In this document: positions 37,081 through 49,912 of the stretch, piece after piece
Layout of the letters: the number at the start of each line of letters is the position of its first letter
How positions within the stretch are numbered: the stretch's first letter is position 1
Assembly: GCA_023213395.1 (NCBI GenBank)
Contig: CM041465.1
Span: forward strand, 36,711,741 to 36,775,740
DNA: 64,000 nt
Reading direction: 5' to 3'
Origin: Cycas panzhihuaensis
Lineage: Eukaryota > Cycadophyta
The notes under the pieces: model-generated
What the model was told of the DNA's origin: nothing
Seen by the model: only the letters and a program-made list of their open reading frames with translations
Database searches by the model: none
Program-made: the position numbers and the translations under genes

Positions 37081-38497
37081 AAAAGAGATTGCCTTGAGAA
37101 ATAACCTTTAAAATGTAAAGTGCTTAAAATAAAGTGTAATGAAGGCACTCAAAAGTAATAAAAGGGGTTCTTAAAAGTAATAAGATATGTCCCAATTCAC
37201 CTCCAGTACTATTAGGACTTAACCATCTCAAAGATAATATTTTGTATTAGTGAGAGCTTATAAATTAAATTTTGACTAGTTCATATAAGGGTCATCATAT
37301 AGGAAGCCCTCAACTAGTGCTATTTTTTAGCATAAAAAGGTTACATAAGATGCCTTCAAAAAATTTTGAAGTGTTAACCACTCAACAGAGGATAGAAAAT
37401 AAACTATGATGCCTTAAGTAAGACTTAATTATGATATCAAATGATCAAGATATATATTAAAATATTTATAGAAAAATTAACCTTTTAATATTAAAGACTC
37501 AAATAAATTTTGCATCAACTTATACTATTAAAAGGTACATCAAATTAAAACAAAATATGGTTATGTGACTACTTGTTTCAATTAGGTGAAAATGAACTCT
37601 AATCTAAAGTTGATAGAACCAACTTTTTACTTTATTGTTATTATGGCTACCATAGTAGAGGTAGGTCCTATTTTTTAACAACTTTAAAAAAAGACTTGGC
37701 CCCCTTTGAAAAATTGATTCTTGGTCACTTTTCTTTACAATGTGACCTATAGTGGATCTTTCTGGGATGATAACAAAGTACTTATTTGCATAAGATTATC
37801 AACAACTCAAATGTGGGACCCACAACAATAATTAGCCCTCTTAACATATACAATAAAAAAAAAGTATATTAATACAAACAAATCTATTAAGCAGATGAAC
37901 TACTGTAGACATAATTTGCATGCATAGAATTCTCGATTACAAAGATCAATTATACACTTAAGAACATTGTGGTTACAAATGTATTTAGTGTCAAACTTCA
38001 AGGGAACAGCCATATTGATGTGAAGTATGGGTGTAAATATTTGGACGATGCAAATAATAATATGGGGCTCCTTAAATATATTTAAATTTTTTTGAAATGA
38101 GAGCCGCCATGGGACATAAAACTATGGAGTTTAATATTTACAAATAATTATAAACTTTTGAAAAAATAATCAGTCACAAAAGTCTATGATATAGACACAA
38201 AAACTTCAATCAAAGGGCATAAATATTTAATAATTATGCAGCCTTAAAAGGGTGAATTTCACATTAAATAAAAGACAACTATAATATATATTCACTACAA
38301 CCTATTAAATATGAATTATTAATTTCAATACGCAGATAGCATAGAACAAATGCAGTTTTCCTGAATGTAAGGATGCACTATGTTCTATATGAATATTTTT
38401 GTAGAACCTGCAATAATAATAATGTATACTGGCAAACGACGTAGGTATAGATCGCAACCAACAGAAGGAGATAAGGATGATTGGACGAGGATAATGA

Positions 38498-38586
<89 letters not shown>

Positions 38587-39130
38587 ATGGATAGAGTATT
38601 GCAAGCATAATACAAATGCAAGTCAAAGATGAGGACACAAAGATCCAATAAAGGATGTAGACTAAGTTTAAATAGACCTTACACAACCTGAGCACTCTCA
38701 AGAAAAGAAGGTAAATGACATGTTTAAGATTATAAGCCTAAAAGTAAAGGAGGAATTAGAATAATAAGGCCCAACCTCTTACAACCTTCAGTCAAACTCA
38801 GTTTGCTTGTAACAAAAGATAATAAGGAGCCACCTACAAGGATGGGCATAGAAATAATGTGCAAATATCCAAATCTTCCTCATGAGAGCTTACTCAAAGA
38901 ATGAATGCCAACAAGACTAATGGGTATAGAAATGCAATGATAAGATTGATGTAAATGGTGAATTAAACCAATGGAGAGTGTACGTATACCAATAATCATG
39001 AGCAACAATGAACTCTTCACAACTCCTTCATAGCTTTGAATGAGCCTCTCAATATCTTTTCCAATCTTAGCCTTGGACAATCGCTTTTGTAACCTAGGAA
39101 TGCCTGAACTAAACTTTGAATTCTTGAACT
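37081..39130 (-). other. Long leader of copia element
   Basis: About 2 kb lies between the primer site and gag, longer than usual. It holds a (GA)n tract and a second primer-site-like string at 37434-37446. It may hide another decayed insertion, but I could not find paired ends. Confidence 0.5.
38502..38582. repeat. (GA)n microsatellite, about 40 units
   Basis: A perfect dinucleotide run of about 81 bases. The overlapping Ser/Leu and Arg/Glu ORFs here come from this repeat and are not genes. Confidence 0.98.
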
Positions 39131-39132
39131 AA

Positions 39133-39144
39133 GCTCCAATACTG
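39133..39144 (-). promoter_or_regulatory. Degenerate primer binding site of copia element
   Basis: The minus strand reads CAGTATTGGAGC, followed by TTAG. It aligns with TGGTATCAGAGC at 8 of 12 positions, the changes all being transitions, and lies two bases inside the LTR fixed by the target duplication. Confidence 0.6.
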
Positions 39145-39146
39145 AA

Positions 39147-39469
39147 TGATGGAATCAAGGATAAAGGGAATAAAGAGAATGCATGAGAGAGTTAACCATT
39201 AACATGATAGAGAAGTGGTACTGATGAACACCAGGGTTTTTAGATCCCATGAATAAATAGATGGGATGTGAGCGAGATGTGGCATACCACCCAATGTCTA
39301 CCACTCACTGGCATTGATAAACGTTAGAAAGGATGCCACCAATATTTGACAAGGTGCAACTGAGTGCAGTTAGGATTTGACATAGAGCTGCCATGATATC
39401 TAGGTTATCATCCCAATGTGGGCAATTAACCCTAGGTAGATATGAGCCCTAATGAGCATTATTTTAACA
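39147..39469 (-). repeat. 5' LTR of copia element (323 bp)
   Basis: It is the partner of 32610-32945. Its right end AACA is followed directly by TTATC. Confidence 0.9.
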
Positions 39470-39474
39470 TTATC

Positions 39475-40240
39475 AAAGTAAAAGCCAAGAGGATATTATA
39501 CATGGAGTCTTAGTTCAAAAGATCATATGCATTACACATATCTAACTTAATTAACATGCCATTTTTCTTAATATGTTTAAGAGTATGAATAGATTACAAT
39601 GCCACAATAGTGCCACCTAGGATTTATCTTCTAACCACAAAGCTTCCTTTCTCCTTGGATATTATATTGACTAGGATCTCTTTTATCCTATTATCCATAA
39701 CCTTATATATAAGTTTACATGCCATGTTATACAAGGCTATTGGCCTAAATTTGTCTACTATGATAGGAGCCTTATCATTGGGGATATGGGTAATAAAAGT
39801 ACTATTGAAGACCCACAATATTTTCTAGAGTTGCCCACATTCTTTTATAACTCTAACCACATCCACCTTTATAACTTACCAAAATGCTTGGTAGAAGTCT
39901 ATAGGAAACCCATCCAAACCAAGAGGTTTATATAGAGGCATATTAAAGACCATCTCTTAATCTCCTCCTTGATTATCTCCTTGAATAAATCTTTTTCATG
40001 CTCATTGCACAACAACTTTGGGATGGCAAAATAAACTTTTTTACTTACATCTACTTTGGATGCTTGATTTTTGGTAGTTATCTCCCTAAAAAATGATCTT
40101 AGCTCTTCCTTAATCTCTAGTACTAAGTCTAACATATCTATGTCCCTCTTCCTAATCTCAAGGATTTTGTTATAGTTATGATTCCTCAATATGGTTTGAT
40201 GAAAGAAAAAAACTATTATATCTCCTTCTTGTAACCAATG
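39475..40240 (-). pseudogene. LINE1 reverse transcriptase, first half
   Basis: Open pieces carry 'LDLVLEIKEELRSFFREI', the L1 pre-RT block, then 'NSTFITHIPNDKAP' and 'FRPIALYNMACKLIYKV', the FRPIxLxN motif. Next come 'IKEILVNIISKEKGSF' and 'IKLDMCNAYD' (KLDxxKAYD). It stops at the copia insertion and continues at 32604. Confidence 0.9.
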
Positions 40241-40599
40241 AACCTTAAACTTTTACTTCCAAAAGAGTTCGTACTTTTTCTCTTGGTTGTCAATTTCTTA
40301 AAGAAGGTTTTCCTCTCGTATTGCTAGATCATCTTAGATCCCTCTCTTATAATTTCCTCCTAGACATGATTCATCTTCTTATCAAGCATCCTCTTCAATT
40401 TAAAAATATTACCAAAGACCTATCTATTACAACTTTTGATTTTATTTTTAAGGAATTTAAATTTTTGCTTTAATTGAAACATGAAGAAGCCCACTCCTAG
40501 GTCCCCTTCTCACCACCACTATTTAATATTATCTTCAAACTTAAGATGAGATAACCATATTTTCTTAAATTTAAATAGAGAGTTTCAAGGCCTTTCACC

Positions 40600-41135
40600 C
40601 TCCATAACACTGAGTCTTATTGGCTAGTGGTTTGAGCCCCCTCCCTAAGAATGTTAGACTCAATGATGTTGTTTGTGTTAATCAACCTCTCATATTAAAC
40701 AAGAACTTATTAAGCCTTTCATCAATCTAGGCATTTCCTCCTTTTCTATTTTTCTAGGTAAAAGGACCTTCCTTTGGTAGGACATCAACTATCTCTTACT
40801 TAAGGATCCATTCTTAGAGGGCCACACCAACTTAATCAAACCTCCTAATCCCCATTTTCTTCTTACTCAACTTAGGGATCCAGTTAAAGTCACTTCCTAA
40901 AATCCATAAAACATTTAATGAATCTTTTGGACTTCCTCTAGAGAATCCCAATATTTTACCTTATATTCTAACATGATTAGAGTATAAATATTAGTAACTA
41001 AAACCAAAAAACTAGAGATAATAAATGAAGATTAACTAGTTATCCACTATCTAGCACCTTCATTGTGTTATAGATAGACTTTTTTAGGATCCCAAAGAGT
41101 AACTAGCCCTCTTGAAGCTCTAATAGAACTGATAG
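40600..41135 (-). pseudogene. LINE1 endonuclease, C-terminal part
   Basis: It begins at the Tat breakpoint with 'SRGLVTLWDPKKVY' (GASGGLxxLWxP motif). It goes on through a damaged GDFN region and 'GPFTWKNRKGGNA' to 'ERLNKFLF' (FTWxNxRxG...RLDRFL). This is the rest of the APE-like fold whose start lies at 61511-61710. Confidence 0.85.
41131..41135. repeat. Target-site duplication GATAG of the Tat-like element
   Basis: A perfect match lies at 61511-61515, directly after the right LTR. Confidence 0.9.
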
Positions 41136-44100
41136 TGTTTCCCAACCACTAGGAATGGATTAGGATGCCATCACACAGGTAAGATCAGGTATATATTTTA
41201 TCCCTTATATTCTATCACATTTTTATAATTATTATGGTAGGGGATACTTGTATGCTTACTTAATCCCCTTGCTTGTGCATGTACTCATGCTTATGACAAT
41301 CAGGACTCATGTCCAATGGCACCATTGAGCTCCCATGGTTAATCTCCTCTTGGAAATAAGTCCCTCACATGCCTCTGTAGCTTAGTTTGGGTGATTATCG
41401 GCTCATTTTGTGCCTTCTTATAGCATCTTGTCCCTTTTCGTTGTGCCTCACCTACCCCTTAAACCACCAAAGTTAGCCTATTGAGGTTTCTGATGGAGAG
41501 ATGCTCTTTATTACTCACTCTGTATGAGGCTTGTTTGTAAATTTCATTGATGTTGATGGTTTGGTTTTTATATATACCTTGGAACCCTTGTTTACCATCG
41601 TTTTAATGAGTTCTACCTCATTTTGATATGTTTCTCATGTGTTTCCATTAGCTTTTTATTTGTAGCACAACTTGAAACTGGCCTACAGGTCCTTAGGGAG
41701 GAATCCCAAACTCTAACAGTTAGCCCCTCCATTTGTTTCAGTATTATTTATTAAGATTTTATCAATTTTTATTAAAATTTATTAATCTGCCACCTTTTTT
41801 GTATACACTACTCTGATTATTATGCCCTGCTAATATATTAACAATGTTGCTAATATATTAGCAGTGCTACGAATAAATTTACGGTGTGATTATTATAACT
41901 TTAAATATGATCAGAAATAGTTAAAATTGCATTTATTGTAGGCCTAACATCAGATCTGACCTCAGGACCAGCCCAGATCGGGCCCCAATGGTCCCAAGAC
42001 CTTACCTAATCCATAAAAACTTGAATTTAAATTATTTTTTTCTCTTCTTCAACTCATTTCCTAAAAAACGTTACACTTTTCTCTCAAAAACTCTCATCCT
42101 TTGTAGGTCTACTTATAGTCCATGCATATAACAGAATTTAGTAAAGGAAAGAAAGCACGATTAATCTCAACAATAGAATTAGATCAAACACAAGTTATCA
42201 AGCCTCAAAGAAAACTTGGTTTCTTCTCTTAAAATGTAAAATTTTTTTCTCCAAAACTCTTGTTTCACAAGCTAAAAGCTCTCACCTACATCGATCCTTC
42301 TTTCATTCAAAGAGATAAGTCATTCTTGTGATTTTGTTGCCAAATACCAAAGTTTTATTTTATCCTTTTGATTAGTTAATGTATTTCTTAACGATTTTCC
42401 AATTTAGAAATTCCTTTTGTCATCATTAGGAGTAGATCTGTCACAAATCTTAGAGGCAATCCCTCTCTCTACCACAAAACTTCTAGTTTCATCCTCCAAA
42501 TAATTAGTTGTTGACAAAAAGAGGGTAGAAGTGGCTAGAGGAGATTATAGAGAGGACATTAGGCTTGAGTTCTAGCTCCAAAAGCACCCTTCCACTAGGG
42601 TAATCCCCTCCTCAATACTAGCTCATGTCCCTCTTATTCACGCCTCAACTAGTACAATACTTGGATGCGAAGCTTACAGCTTTCTTCTTTAGTGATTCAT
42701 CACCATTCCTCAAAGATTTTACCCTTAAGAAACTACCACTCAGCTATGAGACCCTATTTGCCATTTGGGAGAAACCTAGATTGTAGTGGAGCTTGCCATT
42801 CCAAGGCAATGCTCTCACTCCTTCCTACCCCTTGCTTTTCTTACTCATTGCATATTGTATGTCATACTAGGTAGCAAAATATTATTTATAATCTTGCCCT
42901 ATTATTACACAACTAAACAAACATACTAAACATCTTTTATTAGTAGGTTAGTATGCATATATGAATATTTATTTCTCATGGAAGTTGTTTGTTATGTGAT
43001 TTAGGTGGAAGCGGATCCATTTGCAAACCGAGTGATTTCTACTAAGAGGTAATATTGTTTCTCGTTTTGGTTTATGTTGCATCTCCTTTTTTGCTACCTT
43101 CTTTTTTATTTCATTTTGTTTATTCAAACTTGGTGAAGGTAAGGAAGCCCTACCGAAACACCGTCGTCAACACTTTTATAACAAGAGGAGTGAAGTTATT
43201 GACAAAGAGGGTGCATAGAGAAAGAGTTGTGCCACTCCATCAATCGTTAATAATCTGGGTGCACTACGTTCAACCCTTCCTCTCTTCGCTCCTTTCACCC
43301 CCTCTTTCCCTTGAATAAAAATATGCTAAAAGGAAAAGTATTCTATTTTATTTATTTTATGTACTTGCATATCATAGAAAGAAGGAAAGCACAACATAAA
43401 CTAAGCCTCCTTTCTCCTCTTCTCTTGTATTAGAAGCAAAGTTTTGCATACTTCCTCCTTCCCTTTGACTTTGCATGTTGGATATTAAAATGATAAAAGC
43501 AAAGTGTGCTTGATTCCTTCCTTGCACTAATAGGAAATATTATTACGTCCCTCTTATTAGTTGTATTTATAAAAGGAACTAGTTGTATATAGGCAGTCAT
43601 TGCATTCTCTCTCTTCCCTTTCATCCCCTTAAATAATCTTTCGAGAGAAAAGGAATTGAGAGCGAGGGAGAGTAGTTAATTTACTTTGGCATTGTCTTTT
43701 ATTTGCATCATAAACATTATAATTGTAAATATCACAACAATCGTTGATTAGAAACAAACCTCCCTTACAACAAACGACCAAGCACCAACCTACCTCTCTT
43801 CCTCTTGTAACTCAAAGGGAAGTCCAAAACCTAGTTGCAACCAAACAATTGCAACATCTTCCCACTCCATACATCTAACACCATAAACCTTAACTTCTTA
43901 AGGGTAACCCTTTATGTACTAAACCACCTACCTTGGACTCTCATTTACAACAATCCTCGCCCCTTCTTTCTTATTTCTAGGGTTTCTTTCCATAAGGAAC
44001 CGTTATTCTTTTGTTTCTACTTCAAAAGGAGATTTTTTTCCCCCTCTTTCACCCTAAAGATAGGAGAGCCCTACCTTGGATACTCAGCAACCTGAGGACC

Positions 44101-44300
44101 CCTTTCTTACTCCCTTTATTTCACACCAAGGAGACCCTTTAGAAGAGAGGTAGCCTATGCATGATTGTGGTTCCTCGAACCTGTGTTCTGATGAACGGAT
44201 GCCCTTTAAGGGTATCTTGGCCACTTTCTTTCCTCCTATTTGTAGCTTCCAAAGCTAGTGGGATAGTTAAGACCTAGTAACCCCTAGAGACCCACTTCCA
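41136..44300 (+). repeat. 5' LTR of Tat-like element (3165 bp)
   Basis: It starts TGTTTCCC after GATAG and ends CTTCCA before the primer site. It shares short ORFs with the right LTR (42665-42874 here, 59885-60127 there; antisense 43430-43624 here, 60647-60835 there), all within the LTR and matching no known protein. Confidence 0.85.
43564..43576 (+). promoter_or_regulatory. TATA box candidate in 5' LTR
   Basis: TATTTATAAAAGG is followed about 30-50 bases later by a CT-rich block (TCTCTCTCTTCCC). The right LTR keeps the same string at 60775-60787, so it was in the ancestral LTR. It is a likely core promoter; activity is not known. Confidence 0.55.
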
Positions 44301-44301
44301 C

Positions 44302-44320
44302 TAGCGATCATACTTGGGAC
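44302..44320 (+). promoter_or_regulatory. Probable primer binding site of Tat-like element
   Basis: TAGCGATCATACTTGGGAC, one base after the LTR, resembles the TGGCGACTCC...TGGGGA type of site used by Tat/Ogre elements. The match is degenerate. Confidence 0.5.
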
Positions 44321-44597
44321 TGCCAGTAAAGGAAAACTATAATTCCCCTTTTTGTTAGTGTTAGCCTCCATCTTTTCCTTCTGTACCTCATAAATTCATT
44401 AGGCAACCCTCAATGCCTTCACCATTTTATTTGTCTTATTTCATTTGTGGCTTTTTGTAGGTGAGATGTGAGTGTGATATTTCTCTCACCGCTGGTGAGG
44501 TCTTCCCTCCATCTTGGAAGAACCTTTATATTCCTCTATCCCTTCATTTGATTCTGAATAAAAAACGGAGGAATACCCATTAAAGTAGGTATACCAT

Positions 44598-46600
44598 GCC
44601 TATGTCTCTGAAACCCAAGCTCAAACTTCAAGTTCCCTCCAAGATCCTTCCCAAGAGGGCGAAGATCCTATTTTCTATTTGGTTGACCAAGAGCACCCAA
44701 ATTTTCACCTGTTCCTTACGCATGACATAAGTGCATCTACCTCCATGGAATACTATCACCTCAGTGAGAGTTCCCATGAGGATCGACTTATGGGCCTTGC
44801 CTCATATGAGGAGCCCTCCACTTTGTATGAATAAGCAAGACCCCTCTTACAGATGTGGTAGATGCATCGTGTTAATGTTTCAAAGCTACAAGCACCCAAC
44901 CACACCCTAAGTGGTTGGATGACCTCCTTTAGATCGTATTGTCTTTATCTATACCCGCACCTTCCATTTTATCTCAACCATCATCCATAGCCATGATAGG
45001 ACTTGCTCTTATCATTTCTTCCTCTTCGCATGCCCCTCATGTCCAAGGGGCTCCCCAAGGCATGCCCATATCCCAAACTGGGTTGAGTATGTCCCTTCCA
45101 AACTAGATGATCATGTCTCAACCTATCATGGTCTACACTCCTTTCATACAACCTAGGGGACTATCACATCCCCAATCCTTAGGCCACGTAGGACCTATTC
45201 CTGTGCGTCCTTGTCTATAACTGATGGACTCTTCCCTTTATATGCTACCAGGGTACATGTCCCAACCTTGGGGACATGGAAAGGAAAACCCTCTTCCAGT
45301 TTATGAGGTGGATTTGCTATACCTTTATGGAGTTGAACCTCTGATAGGTGGCTTATATGGTCAAAACCCTATACCTTATCTACTTTCCTCATCTTCATGT
45401 TTGACCTTGTATACGATACCTTCCTGAGGAGGATCTGTCCCTCCTCAAGACCCTTACTTTCATATGCCCTCCCAATAAGGGGTATACCCTTTAGGCAAAA
45501 TGGGATTGTCTCACCTGCCTCCCTTCTATCCAGCCTTCCCTCAAATGGGAATGACTCCTTCCCACCAAGTAGGTGGGAATCCTTATCCCTCATATGCTCA
45601 AACCCCTCAAGGAGGAATCAAGTATCTGTATATGCCTCCTTCCATGCCTTTAGTTAACCCTCTAGATCAACTGAGGGTTTATCCTTTCGTTGACTATAGG
45701 TCAACCCCATTATCAATTGAGGCACTTAGGACTAACCTACCACCCCACCCTCTTAAGGTGCTTAAATTTGATAGCACCTTATCACAAGACCCAACTAACC
45801 ATATCAGGAGTTTCTCCATGGCATGCATTGATTCTTGGGCCTATGACCACATATTAATAAAATTATTTCTATGTTCTTTGCATGGAGATGCCCTTAAATG
45901 GTTTTATAGTCTCCCTACTCATTCAATCCACTCCTTTTAGCAGCTTGTAGATGAATTTGTTAACTACTTTGATGTAGCTTATCCCTTCGAGAATGGGATC
46001 AAAGCCCTACTCTCCCTCAAACAAGGTCACGATGAAATGATTTCCTCCAGTCCACAAAGGCCATGTTGCTCGAGGAACTGAAGAGGGATATTTTCATGAA
46101 TGCTCTCCATTTTGAAGTCCACATCAAGGTCCTCAAAATGGCAGCGATAACGTGTGAGTCTACCATAGTGAAATGTTTGGTGCTAGAGGCTATTAAGATC
46201 TAGGAAGGTCTTAAGAAGCCTCTTAGGTCGTCGCAACAATGTGTGGCACCCCTTTTGTCATGCAACCAATAACCCCAATAACCTCCAAGGCCCCTAACCC
46301 ATACAATGGAGAGGACCTTGGATCCCTTAACCTCTTTCATATGTTCATTTGAATGTACAATGGAGGAGCTAAAGCTTTAATCCTCCCAGCCACCTTTGGA
46401 TTCTCGTAGGCCTATTCATCAGGCATCCCAAGTTGCATTGCCTAAAGGCAAAAATACCTAAACCTCTCAGGAAAGGAGGAAAAAACCCTCCCCTGAGAAG
46501 AAATGGTGCTCCGTCCATGGTGATTGCCTTCATGAATATTCATAATGTTTGGGTACAACACCTCGAGCTTGCCCTACAATGTGATGCTTCTCCTAAATGA
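44598..46600 (+). pseudogene. Tat-like gag
   Basis: A long Pro/Ser/Tyr-rich N-terminal region begins near the ATG at 44598. The capsid core lies in the open piece 45500-45940: 'PPHPLKVLKFDSTLSQDPTN' and 'LFLCSLHGDALKWFYSLP', matching PxxxxFxGxxDPxxHI and SLxGxAxxWFxxLP. Near 46500 'WCSVHGDCLHEYS' looks like the CxxHxxxGHxxxxC knuckle of this lineage. Stops interrupt the frame at several points. Confidence 0.8.
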
Positions 46601-47291
46601 GCATCTAGGCCTAACTTAGACCAACCCATTCATTGTGATCCCTTCCTTACACATAGGGAACAAGATTAATCCACTCAAAATAAAGGGCCAAGGATAGGGG
46701 ATAATCTCCTAACCCCACTACTGAGAAAGCGAAGGGAAAGGAGGTAAGGGATTCATCTTCTACTACTAGTTCTTATCCCTAATCTTCCTCATCATCTCAA
46801 CCCTGAAACAAGGGGAAGCGAATTATTCAGATACTTGAGACTACCCCTTTGTGCCTAATCACAATGTCTTAAGTAGTTAAGGAGGCTGTCAGGTCCTCCG
46901 CTTCCCAACAAAACCTTCCTGCAGATAATCCACCCTCTGAGATCCTTATGGTCCCTAAGACCATTCTCGTTTACCCTAGGCCCTATGACTTTCGAAGGGC
47001 ACTTCCCAACCTATCGGGGAGAGGAAGTCCTTCTCTATAGTCGATGAGCTCCATACCATGGCTATAGGAATGTCCATAATGGATGTCTTGCAGAGTTGCC
47101 TTGAGCAATGCACCCTTCTTTTTGAGGATTTGGGTCAAACTAATGCTTCTATCCATGCTTTGGGTGCTGCCCTAAACTGGGAACCCCTCATTGCTTTTGA
47201 CCTTAAAGATCTTCCATTTGTAAGTGAGAGGGAGTCCTAATGGGACTACCCCTTCACCATTTCCATTGACACTCCTGAGTGTACCCTTAGA

Positions 47292-47717
47292 ATGACCATT
47301 ATAGATAATGGGTCCTCGGTTAATGATATGCTCATTCATATGCTCAAGGAGCTACGCATAGAGGCTCTTAAGTTTATCCCTTGGAAATGTCAAGGATATG
47401 ATAGAACTCATAAGTCTCCCTTAGGGACAGTCCCCCTTTCACTTACCTTAGAAGGGAAGACCATTTTTATAGATGTTGTTGTACTTGATATTGATGTTAA
47501 GTATAACCTCATGTTAGGTCGACTATGGCTTGATCAAATAGGAGCTATTTGCTCCTCACACTGGAGGCAACTTAAGTTTGTCTATGAAGAACAAGTTAAA
47601 GTTATCCCCTATGAGTCTCCTCCCTGTTACACCTCTTATCTTGCCTGCCAGGTTATCTTTGATGACGAAGATAATAATCTTGAGGAGGTTGCCCCCTCTG
47701 TGAGGACTCTTTTCTAG
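47292..47717 (+). pseudogene. Tat-like retropepsin protease
   Basis: The 141-residue open stretch starts 'MTIIDNGSSVNDMLI', the active-site region, with Asp-Asn-Gly in place of Asp-Ser/Thr-Gly. It also has 'FIDVVVLDIDVKYNLMLGR' and 'GAICSSHWRQLKF', the paired landmarks (YNxLLGRxWxxxxGAxxSSxHxxxKF) of Tat/Athila proteases. An upstream open piece (47058-47240) belongs to the same polyprotein. The length is full for the domain. Confidence 0.85.
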
Positions 47718-49492
47718 GAGAATGACCCTCACCAAGAGGAACCTATGCCTCATCATAAACCAAATCTAGTTAGGATTGCCCCTATTAGTATAGGTAACTA
47801 TGGTTACCTAGCTGTCATGGGTGATTATGATCCAGATAGTAAGGACCATGAGCCTCCTTCTCGTCATGTTACCTTGATTTCATGCATACTAGGGAGATGT
47901 CCTAATTTGACATTCCCTCTTCTCTTTATTCAACATTGGCTCTCAAGTTGTTGGTTCTAAACTAGCCATTTCTTTTACCTTTTCTCCCTCCCTGAGCATC
48001 TTCATGTAGGTATGCATATTGATGAACCGCTTGTAGAGGCACTTCTTCTTCATGCTCTAGATCCTCATCAAGGACTAGAGCCCATCCCACCTAGACATAA
48101 CCTTACCATATAATCCATCATACATTGAGCTATTTGTGTCATCCTGGTTTCAACCAAACCCATTCTACCTATAGGTCTAGCCACACAAAGCCCACCCTTC
48201 ATCATCCACCTCCATGCGTGGGGTGATTCTTTCTCCTTTCTAAAAGAGCTCATCCCTCGCTCTAAAATAAGCCTAAACTACCTCCCAAACACTTTGCCAT
48301 GCCCTTATATTAGGGGCATGACATGTGTTCATATCTTGGGTCGCTTCGTATATTTATGAGGAAGCCATGCCCCTTTCTAAAGGAGCTGCTTACCCCCCTT
48401 CAACAACAAAACATCCCCTTTTATTCATATATTAGTGGTTATTCAGTTGTATCAATTTGCCTGCACACTCGTGGTTAGGCTTTCATCTAAGGATGTGACT
48501 TAGCCTACTTCTGAGCATGAGTTGCTACTTGGGAAATCCCTTGGGGATAGTCCATATCCCCGCTTGATTATTTCTTGGGATATATGTACCCACCTAGTTG
48601 CTTTCTTAGTAGGATCTCCATGTCCCATCTCAAGAACATACACGATCCCCTCGCTCTATTCTCATACAAGGTCACTTACTACATAAGGGTGATCGTGTGT
48701 GCCTAGTGCAAATGCCATGCTATATAAAAGAAAGCATCCCAGGTACAAGCATCTATATATACATGATACAACAAAATATAAATCAATCTATACTATGATA
48801 TCTATATCCATATATCAAGGATCATCAAAATAAGGAAAATATGTCAAAATGGAATACCAATGTGGCCCCTGTATATATCTACAAAATAAATAATGGTACA
48901 AAATATTGGCACCATGTACTTGAGGAAGTTGGAATCCTTATAGGGAGTAAGTATAATCATACATCTATGTGTGGCATGGGACCCACTAGAGGTCTAAGGC
49001 TTTTCTATCTAAAAAACCTATAATATAATAGTCATGTGAGGTTGCCATACCCTCATAGTGAATCCTCTCCTAGTGTGTCTGCTCCCTTACCTATAGACTA
49101 CATCCTTCCCAAGCTTCTCCTCCTCCTCTGAGAGGTCCTAGCCTTGCTCCCCTTATCTCTTACCCTCCTTTGGGATGGTGTCACCATGTGAATCCTGCTA
49201 CACGAGGATCGTGCAACCATCTAGTCAACTAACTGATCATACCTCTCCTGTAGTTTGTTTCTCTCACTTAGTAATAGGTCCCTCTCCCTCTCTATCCCAT
49301 GAATCTTCTCCCTCATCCATAGGGTAAGCCCTTAACGAGCCTGGTATCCTACCTATAGGGCTTTCCTATCTTTTCGTGGTTGGTCTTCCAAGTTATTGTG
49401 AATTATAGAAGCCTTTCTGTCCACTCTCCTTCCTTCTTATAACCACTTCTTTACATATAAAAAGTTGTTTCTTATTGTTATGACTCTGCTCA
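47718..49492. other. Tat-like interior without recognisable RT; antisense coiled-coil-like frame
   Basis: RT would be expected here, and I find no RT motif in any frame. On the minus strand at about 49230-49330 a frame reads 'HGIERERDLLLSERNKLQER', a heptad-like charged stretch, followed by a basic Ser/Arg-rich segment. Some Tat elements (Grande, RIRE2) carry an antisense ORF, but normally after integrase, so the link is only a suggestion. Stops break this frame. Confidence 0.4.
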
Positions 49493-49885
49493 TGGTAGGA
49501 TACCACTCCTTAATAACAATCACACATCAATATAACATGCAAATAACTCCAAAAGAGTACTTGTATTGTAATACCCTTCGAGGAGCCAACCTCCCAATTA
49601 CATGCAATAACAATGATATTTTAGATACCCTACTATAAAGATTATATAAATATATATATATGGTTCTATACTCACTACACAACCTCCTCCTTATGTATGT
49701 GGGATATTACATGAATATATATAGTGCTAAATAACCACTACACAAGCTTCTACTTATGTATGTGGGATATTAAGAAGAGGGAAGAAGTAGAAGAAATAGA
49801 AGATATAAGAGAAGATAAGAGAGATAAGAAGTAGAAGATATAAGAGAATATAAGAGAAGGTAAGTTAGGGGTTGGATCCCTAACA
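49493..49885 (-). repeat. 3' LTR of chromovirus B (393 bp)
   Basis: The minus strand starts TGTTAGGGATCC and ends GGTATCCTACCA. It carries a purine-rich GAAGTAGAAG tract at 49773-49862. The adjoining polypurine tract AAGGGAGGA lies just right of 49885. Confidence 0.9.
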
Positions 49886-49912
49886 AAGTCCTCCCTTAAA
49901 AAAACTTTTCCC

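Larger units (their letters stand above)
32610..39469 (-). mobile_element. Ty1/copia retrotransposon, decayed but complete in layout
   Basis: The LTRs are 32610-32945 (3') and 39147-39469 (5'), with TG/CA termini and TSD TTATC. On the minus strand the order is degenerate primer site, a 2-kb leader with a (GA)n tract, gag, protease, GAG-pre-integrase, integrase, RT, RNase H and polypurine tract, the copia order. Frames are broken by many stops. It sits between domains of the LINE1 RT. Confidence 0.9.

Noticed and set aside
38305-38701. Four overlapping ORFs with long Ser-Leu or Arg-Glu runs
   Set aside because: They are translations of the (GA)n microsatellite.
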